A stretch of DNA of 64,000 nt from Aurantimicrobium minutum (GTDB lineage Bacteria; Actinomycetota; Actinomycetes; Actinomycetales; Microbacteriaceae), in contig NZ_JARXXV010000001.1 of NCBI RefSeq assembly GCF_029893825.1, positions 1,116,001 through 1,180,000 of the forward strand. Direction: 5' to 3'. The stretch's first letter is position 1; each line of letters starts with the position of its first letter. The notes beneath the pieces were generated by a model. The model did no database searches and was not told the origin of the DNA. It saw only the letters and a list, made by a program, of their open reading frames with translations. The position numbers were made by a program, and so were the translations under genes. Shown here piece by piece: positions 25,882 to 34,488 of the stretch.

Positions 25882-26781
25882 GCCATAGAGCAGGCCAGTC
25901 AGGCTGGCCAGCTTCAATGCCAAGACGTATTCCTTGGCTGACTTCGACATCACCGTGATCAAGCACGCTGGCAGTCCTGCCAGCAATGCAAAGAAGGTCA
26001 GGAAGGCTGCAGAGTAAAACAGCCCGAGGTAGATGACGATTCCAAACGGAATGAGCATCAAGAAGCAGAACAACACTGCCGAGGGGGTGCGACCCATTCG
26101 TACAGCAAGGGTTTTCTTTCCGGCACGAGTATCTGTCTTGATGTCACGAATGTTGTTGACCACCAGCACGGCACACGAGATCAAACCAATACCAATGCCA
26201 CCGATGAGAGCTTCCTGGCTGAACACCCCAGTTTGCACATACGCAGTTCCAACAGTTGCCACGAGGCCAAAGAAGATAAAGACCATCACTTCACCCAGGC
26301 CCGCATAGCCATAGGGGCGACGACCGCCGGTATAGAACCAGGCAGCGACAATGGCGAGAGCACCAACTACCAACATCCACCAGGCGCCGGTGAGGATCAC
26401 GATGACAAGACCAGCTGCGGCAGAGATCCCAAAGAACGCGAGAGCAACCGCCAGCACACGCTTAGGGTGTGCCATTCCTGAACCGGTGAGACGTGCAGGC
26501 CCAACCCTGAAGTCGTCTGTTCCACGAATACCGTCCGAGTAATCGTTGGAGTAGTTCACGCCAATTTGGAGAGCAAGCGCAACTACTAAACACAGCAGAG
26601 CGATCGGTGCGTTGAACTGATCGGTGATTGCAGCTGCACCTGAACCAATGGCGACCGGAGCAAACGCTAACGGAAGAGTGCGTATACGTGCACCCGAAAT
26701 CCAATCCCCGGCTGTGGCCTTGCGAGGTTTGTGTGACGGGGTTGAGCCTCTGTGGTTTTTCTTCTTGCTGGTCTTACTCAT
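25852..26781 (-). CDS. menA: 1,4-Dihydroxy-2-naphthoate polyprenyltransferase
   Basis: MenA attaches the polyprenyl tail to DHNA in the membrane, giving demethylmenaquinone. The 309 residues start with a basic cytosolic segment (about 25) followed by about nine helices. The Asp-rich motif NYSNDYSDGIRGTDD (about 76-90) and the second motif VNNIRDIKTDTRAGKKT (about 208-224) bind prenyl diphosphate and Mg2+. TAGGCT lies 8 nt before ATG (26790-26795). It converges with DUF4229 and overlaps it by 30 nt. Confidence 0.96.
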   Translation of the reverse strand: MSKTSKKKNHRGSTPSHKPRKATAGDWISGARIRTLPLAFAPVAIGSGAAAITDQFNAPIALLCLVVALALQIGVNYSNDYSDGIRGTDDFRVGPARLTGSGMAHPKRVLAVALAFFGISAAAGLVIVILTGAWWMLVVGALAIVAAWFYTGGRRPYGYAGLGEVMVFIFFGLVATVGTAYVQTGVFSQEALIGGIGIGLISCAVLVVNNIRDIKTDTRAGKKTLAVRMGRTPSAVLFCFLMLIPFGIVIYLGLFYSAAFLTFFALLAGLPACLITVMSKSAKEYVLALKLASLTGLLYGLGLAFAFFS

Positions 26782-26792
26782 AGCTCAACAGC

Positions 26793-27956
26793 CTACTTTC
26801 CGGATGAGGCGAGTGTGGCGAGGGTGATCAAGTCTGGTTTGCCTGACGTCAGCCTCGGAATCTCTTCAACAAAGCACACCGTCTTGGGTGCTGCGACGCG
26901 TCCTAGCTGTGCAACGATCTCGTCATAGATGAGCGCAGAAAGTTCTGCATCTTCGTCTCGACCAGGGATAACAACTGCGGGACGAACACCCCATTCCGAA
27001 TCTGGAATATGAATAACGAGTGCTTGTGAACAGCCCGCAATACCGCGAACTACTTGATCAACTGCATCGAGATCAATCTTCAATCCGCCCGAAGTAATGA
27101 CCCGGTCTAAGCGCCCAAGCACTGTAAGTAAGCCGTTTTCTAAGCTTCCTGCATCACCCGTGTGATACCACGTCACTTCATTCCGTTTTTGGAATGTTTT
27201 TGCTGTGCGCTCTTCATCACCCACATATCCGGTAGCGAGCTGAGGTGCAGAAATAAGAATCTCTCCGGTTTCTTCCGCAATCTCTATCGCAACGGCATCC
27301 AAAGGGACTCCGTCATAAACACACCCACCTGAGGTTTCACTCGAGCCATAGGTTGTGACAATTCGTGCACCTAGTTGTGCTGCGCGTTCACGGAGTTCCG
27401 GCTCCAACGCTTGGCCGCCAATGAGGATGGCATCCAGGCGCTGCAGCAGCTTCGCTGCGTGCTCGCTTTCTTCAGCCTCGTCTAACACTCGAGCCAACTG
27501 AACAGGTACAAGTGCGGTGTAGCGACGAGAACCCGTCATCTCCTCGACAGAGGAGAGAAAGGTTCTGGCGTCGAATGGACCGCTGGGCATCAACACCGGT
27601 TCACTACCTGACTCAATGGAGCGAACCAAGACGGACATTCCTGCAATGTAAGTCAGGGGGAGCGCTAGGAGCCACTGTCCTGGCCCACCCAGTCGTGCGT
27701 GTGCCGCTGTTGCACTTGCCTTGAGTGCCGCTGCACTCAGCGCCACCGTCTTGGGTTTGCCTGAGGTTCCCGAAGTTTGAATCAGTAATGCTGTTCCTTC
27801 AGGTGCAACCGTGAGTGGCTCCTCCCCTGCTGCAACCATGCGTGAAGCTCTGGCATCGCGCACAAGCACTGCAGGCCCATTGTTGTTCAAGGCATCAGTG
27901 AGCGCGACGAGAACGTCGTGCGGCGCAGAAGCATCGCAGAGGATCACACTCGTCAT
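26793..27956 (-). CDS. menE: o-Succinylbenzoate-CoA ligase
   Basis: MenE activates OSB with ATP and CoA. The 387 residues are short for the ANL family, as usual for actinobacterial MenE. Motifs: QTSGTSGKPKTVALS (about 58-72), VTTYGSSETSGG (about 201-212), YHTGDAGSLENG (near 262) and LGRLDRVITSGGLKI (near 279). I chose ATG 27956; longer frames run into menB. It follows menB by 7 nt and is probably cotranscribed with it. Confidence 0.95.
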   Translation of the reverse strand: MTSVILCDASAPHDVLVALTDALNNNGPAVLVRDARASRMVAAGEEPLTVAPEGTALLIQTSGTSGKPKTVALSAAALKASATAAHARLGGPGQWLLALPLTYIAGMSVLVRSIESGSEPVLMPSGPFDARTFLSSVEEMTGSRRYTALVPVQLARVLDEAEESEHAAKLLQRLDAILIGGQALEPELRERAAQLGARIVTTYGSSETSGGCVYDGVPLDAVAIEIAEETGEILISAPQLATGYVGDEERTAKTFQKRNEVTWYHTGDAGSLENGLLTVLGRLDRVITSGGLKIDLDAVDQVVRGIAGCSQALVIHIPDSEWGVRPAVVIPGRDEDAELSALIYDEIVAQLGRVAAPKTVCFVEEIPRLTSGKPDLITLATLASSGK

Positions 27957-27963
27957 GGGTTGC

Positions 27964-28854
27964 CTAGTAGTGCCAGGGGTATGGCGACCAGTCTGGTCCG
28001 CGCTTTTGTAAGAAAGAGTCGCGGCCTTCCACTGCTTCATCCGTGCCATAGGCCAGCCGAGTCGCTTCACCTGCGAAAACCTGCTGCCCCATGATTCCGT
28101 CATCAACTGCATTGAAGGCGAACTTGAGCATACGAATGGCAGTAGGTGACTTGGTCATGATGGTGCGGGCCCACGCCAGAGCTTCGGTCTCCAGATCTGC
28201 GTGATCCACAACCTTGTTGACGGCACCCATTTCATAAGCTCGCTGAGCACTGTATTCCTCAGCAAGGAAGAACACCTCGCGAGCAAACTTCTGACCAACC
28301 TGCTTGGCGAAGTAGGCACTGCCGTATCCGGCATCAAATGAGCCCACATCAGCATCGGTCTGCTTGAAGTGTGCATGTTCACGGCTGGCGATTGAAAGGT
28401 CACACACCACGTGCAGTGAGTGTCCGCCACCAGCAGCCCAGCCAGGGATGACCGCAATAACAACCTTGGGCATGGTGCGAATCAGGCGCTGCACTTCAAG
28501 AATGTGAAGGCGACCGGTTCCTGTGGAACCGTCGGCGTATTCATAGCCTGCCTTGCCGCGAATGCGCTGGTCTCCTCCGGAGCAGAAAGCCCATCCGCCA
28601 TCTTTAGGGCTGGGTCCGTTACCGGTGATCAGGACAACGCCTACTTTGGTGTTCTGGCGAGCATCATCGAGTGCGCGATACAGCTCATCTACCGTCTGGG
28701 GGCGGAAAGCATTGCGCACCTCGGGGCGGTTGAAGGCAATACGTGCCACTTGGCCGCGCACATCAAGGTGATAGGTGATGTCCGTGAAGCCCTCAGAGCC
28801 AGGTGCAACAACCCACTGTGTGGGGTCAAAGATGTCCGAAACGGGAGATGCCAT
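27964..28854 (-). CDS. menB: 1,4-Dihydroxy-2-naphthoyl-CoA synthase
   Basis: MenB closes the second ring of the naphthoquinone. The 296-residue crotonase-fold enzyme has ITGNGPSPKDGGWAFCSGGD near 77-95, GWAAGGGHSLHVVCDLSIAS near 135-154 and the active-site SFDAGYGSAYFAKQVG near 170. Its C-terminus, WSPYPWHY, is typical of MenB. TAGGCT (28861-28866), GGAGGC and ATG follow each other directly. The divergent menC gene starts 46 nt away. Confidence 0.98.
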   Translation of the reverse strand: MASPVSDIFDPTQWVVAPGSEGFTDITYHLDVRGQVARIAFNRPEVRNAFRPQTVDELYRALDDARQNTKVGVVLITGNGPSPKDGGWAFCSGGDQRIRGKAGYEYADGSTGTGRLHILEVQRLIRTMPKVVIAVIPGWAAGGGHSLHVVCDLSIASREHAHFKQTDADVGSFDAGYGSAYFAKQVGQKFAREVFFLAEEYSAQRAYEMGAVNKVVDHADLETEALAWARTIMTKSPTAIRMLKFAFNAVDDGIMGQQVFAGEATRLAYGTDEAVEGRDSFLQKRGPDWSPYPWHY

Positions 28855-28899
28855 GCCTCCAGCCTACGAGAACCACGGCAACGGTGGGAGACTAGGCAT

Positions 28900-29874
28900 G
28901 TGCATCCACCCCTGTCAGAGCTTCTCGCCTCCGCGCGCGTCGTCGCGTTACCTCTTGCGGTGAAGTTCCGTGGGTTGTGGACCAGGGAGCTGATGTTGTT
29001 CCAGGGGCCTGAGGGCTGGACCGAATTTAGCCCCTTCGTCGAATACAACGATGATGAAGCGGTGCACTGGTTACGCGCAGCTATTGAGTTTGGTTGGAGC
29101 CCCCTGCCTGAGCTGCATCGCGACGCCATCATGGTCAATGCCACTGTGCCGGCGGTGGGCGCCGAGCAGGTTGCTCAGGTTCTCTCACACTTTGACGGCT
29201 GTCGAACAGCCAAGGTCAAAGTGGGAGAACCCGGACAGCAACTCAGTGACGATGTGGCCAGGGTTCGTGAAGTGCGTCGAATTTTGGGTCCAGAAGGTCG
29301 CATCCGGGTTGATGCCAATGCGGCGTGGAACGTGGATGAAGCTGAGCATGCCTTCCATGCACTGGCAGAGTTTGATCTGGAATACGTCGAGCAGCCTTGT
29401 GAGACGCTGGCAGAACTTGCGCAGCTGCGTGAGCGCACCCAGTACATGGACGTGCCCATTGCGGCGGATGAAAGCATCCGCAAAGCAGAAGACCCGCTGG
29501 CTGTTGCCCAAGCCGTTGCCGCAGATGTTCTGGTGCTCAAGGCGCAACCCTTAGGTGGAATCTCCACGATTGTGGAACTTTCCGAATCCGTGTCACTGCC
29601 GGTGGTGCTCTCCAGTGCCCTCGAATCTTCGGTCGGCATCGCCATGGGACTTTATGCCGCCGCTGCCGTGAAGGAACTGAACTTTGACTGCGGCTTGGGC
29701 ACCGCCTCACTACTGGCAGCAGATGTCACTGCTGAACCTCTGGTTCCAGTTGCTGGCCAGATTGCCGTGCAGCGTCCGGTAGTTAGCGAAGAGCTGGTGG
29801 AGCGCTTCGCAGCAGATCCTGACACCACTTCGTGGTGGCTGGAACGGCTGGAGCGCTGCTACGACCTGCTCTAG
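28900..29874 (+). CDS. menC: o-Succinylbenzoate synthase
   Basis: MenC is an enolase-superfamily enzyme that dehydrates SHCHC to OSB. The 324 residues carry the catalytic KVKV pair (about 106-109), metal ligands in RVDANAAW, EQPCE and ADES, and the second Lys in VLKAQPLGG. I placed the start at GTG 28900, since everything upstream in frame is antisense to menB and the protein homology begins at HPPLSELLASARVV. Its end is 3 nt from the end of convergent ccsB. Confidence 0.95.
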   Translation: MHPPLSELLASARVVALPLAVKFRGLWTRELMLFQGPEGWTEFSPFVEYNDDEAVHWLRAAIEFGWSPLPELHRDAIMVNATVPAVGAEQVAQVLSHFDGCRTAKVKVGEPGQQLSDDVARVREVRRILGPEGRIRVDANAAWNVDEAEHAFHALAEFDLEYVEQPCETLAELAQLRERTQYMDVPIAADESIRKAEDPLAVAQAVAADVLVLKAQPLGGISTIVELSESVSLPVVLSSALESSVGIAMGLYAAAAVKELNFDCGLGTASLLAADVTAEPLVPVAGQIAVQRPVVSEELVERFAADPDTTSWWLERLERCYDLL

Positions 29875-29877
29875 CTT

Positions 29878-30795
29878 TTAGAGGCCTGAGTATGCGTGCA
29901 GGCCCTTGAAGAAGATGTTCACCACGGTGAAGTTGAACATGACCGCAGCAAAACCAATCATGGCCAACCACGCTGAACGGCTTCCGCGCCAACCACGAGT
30001 CGAGCGTGCGTGGATGTAACCGGCATAGATAGTCCAGATGATGAAGGTCCAGACTTCCTTGGTGTCCCAACCCCAGTAACGGCCCCATGCCTTTTCTGCC
30101 CAGATCGCGCCGGCGATGAGGGTGAAGGTCCACAGAACGAAACCGATAATGATCAGGCGATAGGCGTAGTTCTCAAGCTGCACCGAATCTGGCAAGCGAG
30201 TAAGGAACCCGAGGCGAGTCTTTTCATTCGCCGCGACAGAGTTCTCTCGCTTGGTTTGCAGCAACTGCATGAGTGAGAGCGCGAAACCAAGTGCAAAGAA
30301 TCCGGTAGCAAGGGTTGCCACGAAGACGTGGATCACTAGCCAGTAGGACTGCAGTGCCGGTGGCAATGGCACGATCTCGACGTAGTAACGAGTGGCAGCA
30401 AGTCCTAGCAACAGCAGAACCAGACCCGTCACGAAGGAGCCCAGGAATTTCATATCCCACTTGAGGTTCACCAGCAGGAAAACACCGGTGATGATGAGGG
30501 TTCCGGTCATCGCGAACTCATACATGTTGGCCCAGGGCACACGTGAGGCAGCCAAACCGCGCATGACGGTGGCAGCAAGTTGCAGCAGCCAACCAATCAC
30601 AGTCAGTGACATGGCAATACGGGCGAGCTTGCGACGCTCGGGAACAACAGTGACGGTCTTAGCTTCACCAACGGGTGCACTGTCCTGGCTCGCACCACGT
30701 GCGAGGTCTAGGGTGAACAGCACGAAGGCAATGGCATAGACGGCCATCGCGGAGTAAAGAGAAAGTACTGAGTACTGGGAAAGAGTGTCAGTCAC
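29878..30795 (-). CDS. ccsB: Cytochrome c biogenesis protein CcsB (ResC)
   Basis: CcsB forms with ResB the system II heme lyase that exports heme and attaches it to apocytochrome c outside the membrane. The 305 residues have about eight helices and the heme-binding WWD-type loop WGRYWGWDTKEVW (about 239-251), with flanking His residues. It is the last gene of a five-gene operon and overlaps resB by 8 nt. The partner gene is thus translated together with it. Confidence 0.96.
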   Translation of the reverse strand: MTDTLSQYSVLSLYSAMAVYAIAFVLFTLDLARGASQDSAPVGEAKTVTVVPERRKLARIAMSLTVIGWLLQLAATVMRGLAASRVPWANMYEFAMTGTLIITGVFLLVNLKWDMKFLGSFVTGLVLLLLGLAATRYYVEIVPLPPALQSYWLVIHVFVATLATGFFALGFALSLMQLLQTKRENSVAANEKTRLGFLTRLPDSVQLENYAYRLIIIGFVLWTFTLIAGAIWAEKAWGRYWGWDTKEVWTFIIWTIYAGYIHARSTRGWRGSRSAWLAMIGFAAVMFNFTVVNIFFKGLHAYSGL

Positions 30796-32428
30796 GGGTT
30801 AATCCTAAAGCTCGTTCTAGCTTGTCTTTCAAGGTGGTTACAGCACCTTCGAGCGTGGGGTCGTCACCACGGGCGAGACCTGCACATTCAGCTGTGACCG
30901 AACCGTCCGAGTTTTCAGTGACCGAAACCCACATGCGTCTGCGCGGGATGAACAGTGAGATCAGCAGCCCGGCAAGCGCGGTCAATGCAAAGACCAGCAC
31001 CCAACCCTGTGTGGGGTCACGGTGAATATCCAGGGACACAAAACGCTTCACGCCATCGAAGGTGACTGTTCCCAAGCCGTTGGGAAGATCAGCCGTTTCA
31101 CCCGGCTTGAGCTCAATCGCTTCGAGTGGAGAATTACGACCGGCAAGTTTGGTCATGTCTTTGGTGTCGAGGGCAAAGACTGAGCGGGGCACCCCGTTAT
31201 CCAGGCCAAGGTCACCGCTATAAACGTCAAAGGCAAGCTGTGGGTCAATCAGGTCTGGATACATGGAGAAAGATGCTCCGCTGTGACCGGTGCTCACAGT
31301 GGGATAGAGGAACCCAATCAGGCCAAGCTGTTCACTGAGTCCATCTGGCAGCTTGATCACACCCAGTGAGGTGAGGTTCTTATCCTGAGGCAAGAACTCG
31401 ACAGAGTCGGTGAAGATCACGTTTCCTTGTGGGTCACGAATGGTGACGGTGGGGGCATAGCCGTTACCAAGGAGATATACATCAGTGCCGGCAATACGCA
31501 AAGGTTCATTGACCTTGATGGTCTGCTTCTGTGGCTTTTCGCCCTTGATCTGTGTGGTCACATCAGCGGTGTAGTCCACTGGCTGGCCAATCGCATTGGT
31601 GTTCTGCTCTTCATAAACAGCAGTGAACTTATCCAGCTTGATTGTGTAGGGAGGAAGAGTGACGGGGTCGAAGAAGCGACCTGGGTTGAAGGAGTCGAAA
31701 GCGATGAGTGAGTTGGTGAAAGCTTGGCCTTCATATATTGCGCGCTGGCCGGCGAAGCCAAAGCCACCGCCGAAACCAACAGCTATGAGCACACCCACCA
31801 AGGCAAAGTGGAAAATGAGGTTACCGCTCTCGCGCATATACCCGCGCTCTGCAGAGACGGTAATGGCTGCTGCACTCTTGAGCTTTCCCTTGCCGCCGGC
31901 AGCTCGGTCATAGCGGGCAACGCGGTAACGATCTGCCTTGAGGACTGAGCGTGCTGCCTCGAGAACTTCTTCAGCACTCTTGCCTGAGACTGTCAGCTGC
32001 GCATATGCGGGAAGTCGAACCAGGTTCGCTGGGGTCACCGGTGGTGCAGCACGCAGTGCCTCAATGTGGTGCTTGGTGCGGGGAAGAACACAGCCAATCA
32101 GCGAGATGAACAGCAGCAGGTAAATCGCAGAGAACCAAGCCGAGGAGTAGACATCGAACATCTGGAACTTATCCAGAATTGGTGCGGTGTCCTTGTGGTC
32201 CACGAAGTATTGACTCACGCCGTTGGGGTCCGAGCTGCGCTGGGGAACCAAAGATCCTGGCACGGCAGCAATAGCCAAAAGCAGAAGCAGTAGCAGCGCT
32301 GTGCGCATGCTGGTCAGTTGTCGCCAGAACCAGCGCAACCAACCCACAACGCCCAAGTTGGGGTTCACAATCTTGGCGTCGGCATCAACAACCGGCTTGG
32401 AATCAATGTGATCAGAGGGACGGGACAA
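30788..32428 (-). CDS. resB: Cytochrome c biogenesis protein ResB
   Basis: ResB works with CcsB in system II heme attachment. The 546 residues have three N-terminal helices (about 38-60, 95-115, 205-228), a large extracytoplasmic domain (about 230-470) and a final helix near 475-490 followed by a cytosolic tail. LRWFWRQLTSMRTALLLLLLLAIA is split by the first membrane entry and typical of ResB. It overlaps ccdA by 17 nt and ccsB by 8 nt. Confidence 0.95.
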   Translation of the reverse strand: MSRPSDHIDSKPVVDADAKIVNPNLGVVGWLRWFWRQLTSMRTALLLLLLLAIAAVPGSLVPQRSSDPNGVSQYFVDHKDTAPILDKFQMFDVYSSAWFSAIYLLLFISLIGCVLPRTKHHIEALRAAPPVTPANLVRLPAYAQLTVSGKSAEEVLEAARSVLKADRYRVARYDRAAGGKGKLKSAAAITVSAERGYMRESGNLIFHFALVGVLIAVGFGGGFGFAGQRAIYEGQAFTNSLIAFDSFNPGRFFDPVTLPPYTIKLDKFTAVYEEQNTNAIGQPVDYTADVTTQIKGEKPQKQTIKVNEPLRIAGTDVYLLGNGYAPTVTIRDPQGNVIFTDSVEFLPQDKNLTSLGVIKLPDGLSEQLGLIGFLYPTVSTGHSGASFSMYPDLIDPQLAFDVYSGDLGLDNGVPRSVFALDTKDMTKLAGRNSPLEAIELKPGETADLPNGLGTVTFDGVKRFVSLDIHRDPTQGWVLVFALTALAGLLISLFIPRRRMWVSVTENSDGSVTAECAGLARGDDPTLEGAVTTLKDKLERALGLTRD

Positions 32429-33164
32429 AGTTACTGATCACCGCCTGTAGTTGATAGATCCACGCAGTCCATAATCCGGTCACCATGAGAACACCCATGA
32501 CAATCAGCAGAACTCCACCGAAAATGTTGATTGCTCGAATGTGGCGCTTGAGGAACGCAACCGAGCCTGTTGCCCAGCCTAAGCCCAATGCCAGTAACAC
32601 AAACGGGATACCTAAACCGAGGCAGTAGGCAAGACCCAGCAATGCCCCGCGCCAGGGCGAGGCAGCATCAATACTCAGCGACAGAATCGCGGTCAGTGTG
32701 GGACCCATGCAAGGAGTCCAACCCAGCCCAAACACAATGCCAAGAAGTGGCGCACCTGCCAGGCCAGTAGCCGGTGAGATCTTGAGCTTGGCTGTGCGCT
32801 GGAAGAATCCGAACTGGCCAATGAATACCAAGCCCATGGCAATCACGACGAAGCCCAGGATGACGGTGATGAGTGCTTGGTATTGAACCAACCATGCACC
32901 TAGAGCACCGAAAGCTGCGCCGTAGGCAATGAACACGACAGAGAATCCGGCAATGAACAAGCACACTCCGGCCACCATGCGTCGAATGTTCTTTCTGCGC
33001 TCCTGCGCAGTCGTTGCCGGAGCAGTCACTCCGCTGACATAGGCGAGGTATCCAGGAACTAGTGGGAGCACGCACGGTGAAGCAAAAGAGATGAGCCCGG
33101 CAAGCAATGCCAAGGGAATGGCAACAAGCAGTTGCCCGCTGTAAACCAGCTCACCCACGTTCAT
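32412..33164 (-). CDS. ccdA: CcdA/DsbD-like thiol electron carrier
   Basis: CcdA passes reducing equivalents from cytosolic thioredoxin across the membrane to ResA. The 250 residues have six helices in two repeats, each with the key Cys: SPCVLPLVPGYLAYVSG (about 29-45) and GWTPCMGPTLTAIL (about 153-166). The gene overlaps resA by 1 nt and resB by 17 nt, so the chain CcdA to ResA to apocytochrome is encoded in order. Confidence 0.96.
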   Translation of the reverse strand: MNVGELVYSGQLLVAIPLALLAGLISFASPCVLPLVPGYLAYVSGVTAPATTAQERRKNIRRMVAGVCLFIAGFSVVFIAYGAAFGALGAWLVQYQALITVILGFVVIAMGLVFIGQFGFFQRTAKLKISPATGLAGAPLLGIVFGLGWTPCMGPTLTAILSLSIDAASPWRGALLGLAYCLGLGIPFVLLALGLGWATGSVAFLKRHIRAINIFGGVLLIVMGVLMVTGLWTAWIYQLQAVISNFVPSL

Positions 33165-33766
33165 TAATTCGAGCCCGATTCCTTGGAAATATCGGTCACC
33201 AGTGTTTTCAAGATCGAGGGATCTTTGAGCTGGCCCAAAATGCGGGCAGCAACGCGGCCTTGGGAATCCAGAATCAACGTGGTGGGAACAGCGTTAGGTG
33301 GAACCTGGGAAGCAAAAGCTAACTGAACCTGACCATCTTGATCAATGATGCTGGGATACGTAATCCCGAAACGAGAGTTGAAAGTATCGATGGTGGGCGC
33401 TTGATCACGCACATTTACACCCAGGAAGTTCACACCCTGAGGAGAAGTCTCTTGAAAGACCTGCTCTAAATCAGGAGCTTCCGCGCGGCACGGTGCACAG
33501 CCTGCGTACCAAAAATTCACGACCAGAACATTCCCGAGGTAGTCAGCCGAAGAAACGGTGGCACCGGTTTCAGTCGTGCCCGAGAACGTGATGACGTCTC
33601 CGCGGTTTTCCAGAGTGATCTCTGTAATGGAACCATCCCCGGCGATGTAGTTCTTATTGGAGCCTTCACGATATTGCTCGGCGAGGGGATCGCTCGCGCA
33701 ACCGGTGAGAGTGAGGGCAAGTGCGGCAACACCTGCTGCAAACACAATGCTGAGGTTCTTTCTCAT
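33164..33766 (-). CDS. resA: ResA/TlpA-like thioredoxin-fold lipoprotein
   Basis: The 200 residues start with a lipoprotein signal and lipobox LTGC (Cys near 23). The thioredoxin domain has the redox motif WYAGCAPCRAEAP (about 92-104) and a cis-Pro near VPPNAVPTT. It should reduce the heme-binding CxxCH thiols of apocytochrome c outside the membrane, using electrons from CcdA. It overlaps the histidine phosphatase gene upstream by 4 nt and ccdA downstream by 1 nt. Confidence 0.94.
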   Translation of the reverse strand: MRKNLSIVFAAGVAALALTLTGCASDPLAEQYREGSNKNYIAGDGSITEITLENRGDVITFSGTTETGATVSSADYLGNVLVVNFWYAGCAPCRAEAPDLEQVFQETSPQGVNFLGVNVRDQAPTIDTFNSRFGITYPSIIDQDGQVQLAFASQVPPNAVPTTLILDSQGRVAARILGQLKDPSILKTLVTDISKESGSN

Positions 33767-34422
33767 ACTGCTCCCACATCCAATGCAGTAGCGGTGAGTT
33801 CGGCTGCCGGCTCGACGTAACCCACTTCAACAAAACCCAGCTCAGGTTTCATGGGGTCAATCAGCTCAAGAGTGGTGATGCTCGAAAGCGTGCACCTGCG
33901 AGCGCGAGGATCATGGAAGAGGTTCTTTCCATTCACGTCACGGTGCACCATCCAGATCGGCAGCTGGTGGCTGACGATGACAACGTCACCACCAGGAACA
34001 GAGGTTGCAGCGTCAATCATTGCCTCGCGCATACGTGCTGCAATGGATTGGTAGGGCTCACCCCAGCTGGGACGGAACGGGTTGATCAAGTATTTCCAGT
34101 TACCAGGATCCTTGAGAGCTGACTCAGAGCCTCGCATGCGCTTGCCCTCAAAAGCGTTGGTGGGTTCAATCACTCGTTCATCGATATCGATGGGCAATGC
34201 CAGTGCCTTCGACACTGGCGTAGCTGACTCTTGTGTGCGCTGCAGAGGGGAAGCAATCAGGCGCGAATAGGCGCGTCCACGACCTGCTAAATCTTCGGCA
34301 GCGAGGGCTGCCATCTGGTGGCCTGCATCGGAGAGTCCATACTCAGGCAAGCGTCCATACAGAACCCTGTTCGGGTTATAAACCTCGCCGTGGCGAACGA
34401 GGTGTAACTGCGTGGCCACCAT
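33763..34422 (-). CDS. Histidine phosphatase family protein
   Basis: The 219 residues begin with the phosphohistidine motif LVRHGEVYNP (about 8-17) and hold the second catalytic His in VVIVSHQLPIW near 155. The substrate could be a phosphoglycerate-like or other small phosphate ester. Related genes head cytochrome c maturation operons in Microbacteriaceae. ATG 34422 follows TAGACT by 7 nt (34430-34435); anything longer would be antisense to aspS. It overlaps resA by 4 nt. Confidence 0.92.
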   Translation of the reverse strand: MVATQLHLVRHGEVYNPNRVLYGRLPEYGLSDAGHQMAALAAEDLAGRGRAYSRLIASPLQRTQESATPVSKALALPIDIDERVIEPTNAFEGKRMRGSESALKDPGNWKYLINPFRPSWGEPYQSIAARMREAMIDAATSVPGGDVVIVSHQLPIWMVHRDVNGKNLFHDPRARRCTLSSITTLELIDPMKPELGFVEVGYVEPAAELTATALDVGAV

Positions 34423-34488
34423 GCTTCTAAGTCTACGGAAGGCGTACCGGTGAATTTGCCGAGAGTCCCCACAGTAAACTTGGTGCTT

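Noticed and set aside
28420-28899. N-terminal extension of menC
   Set aside because: It is antisense to menB; MenC homology begins at GTG 28900.
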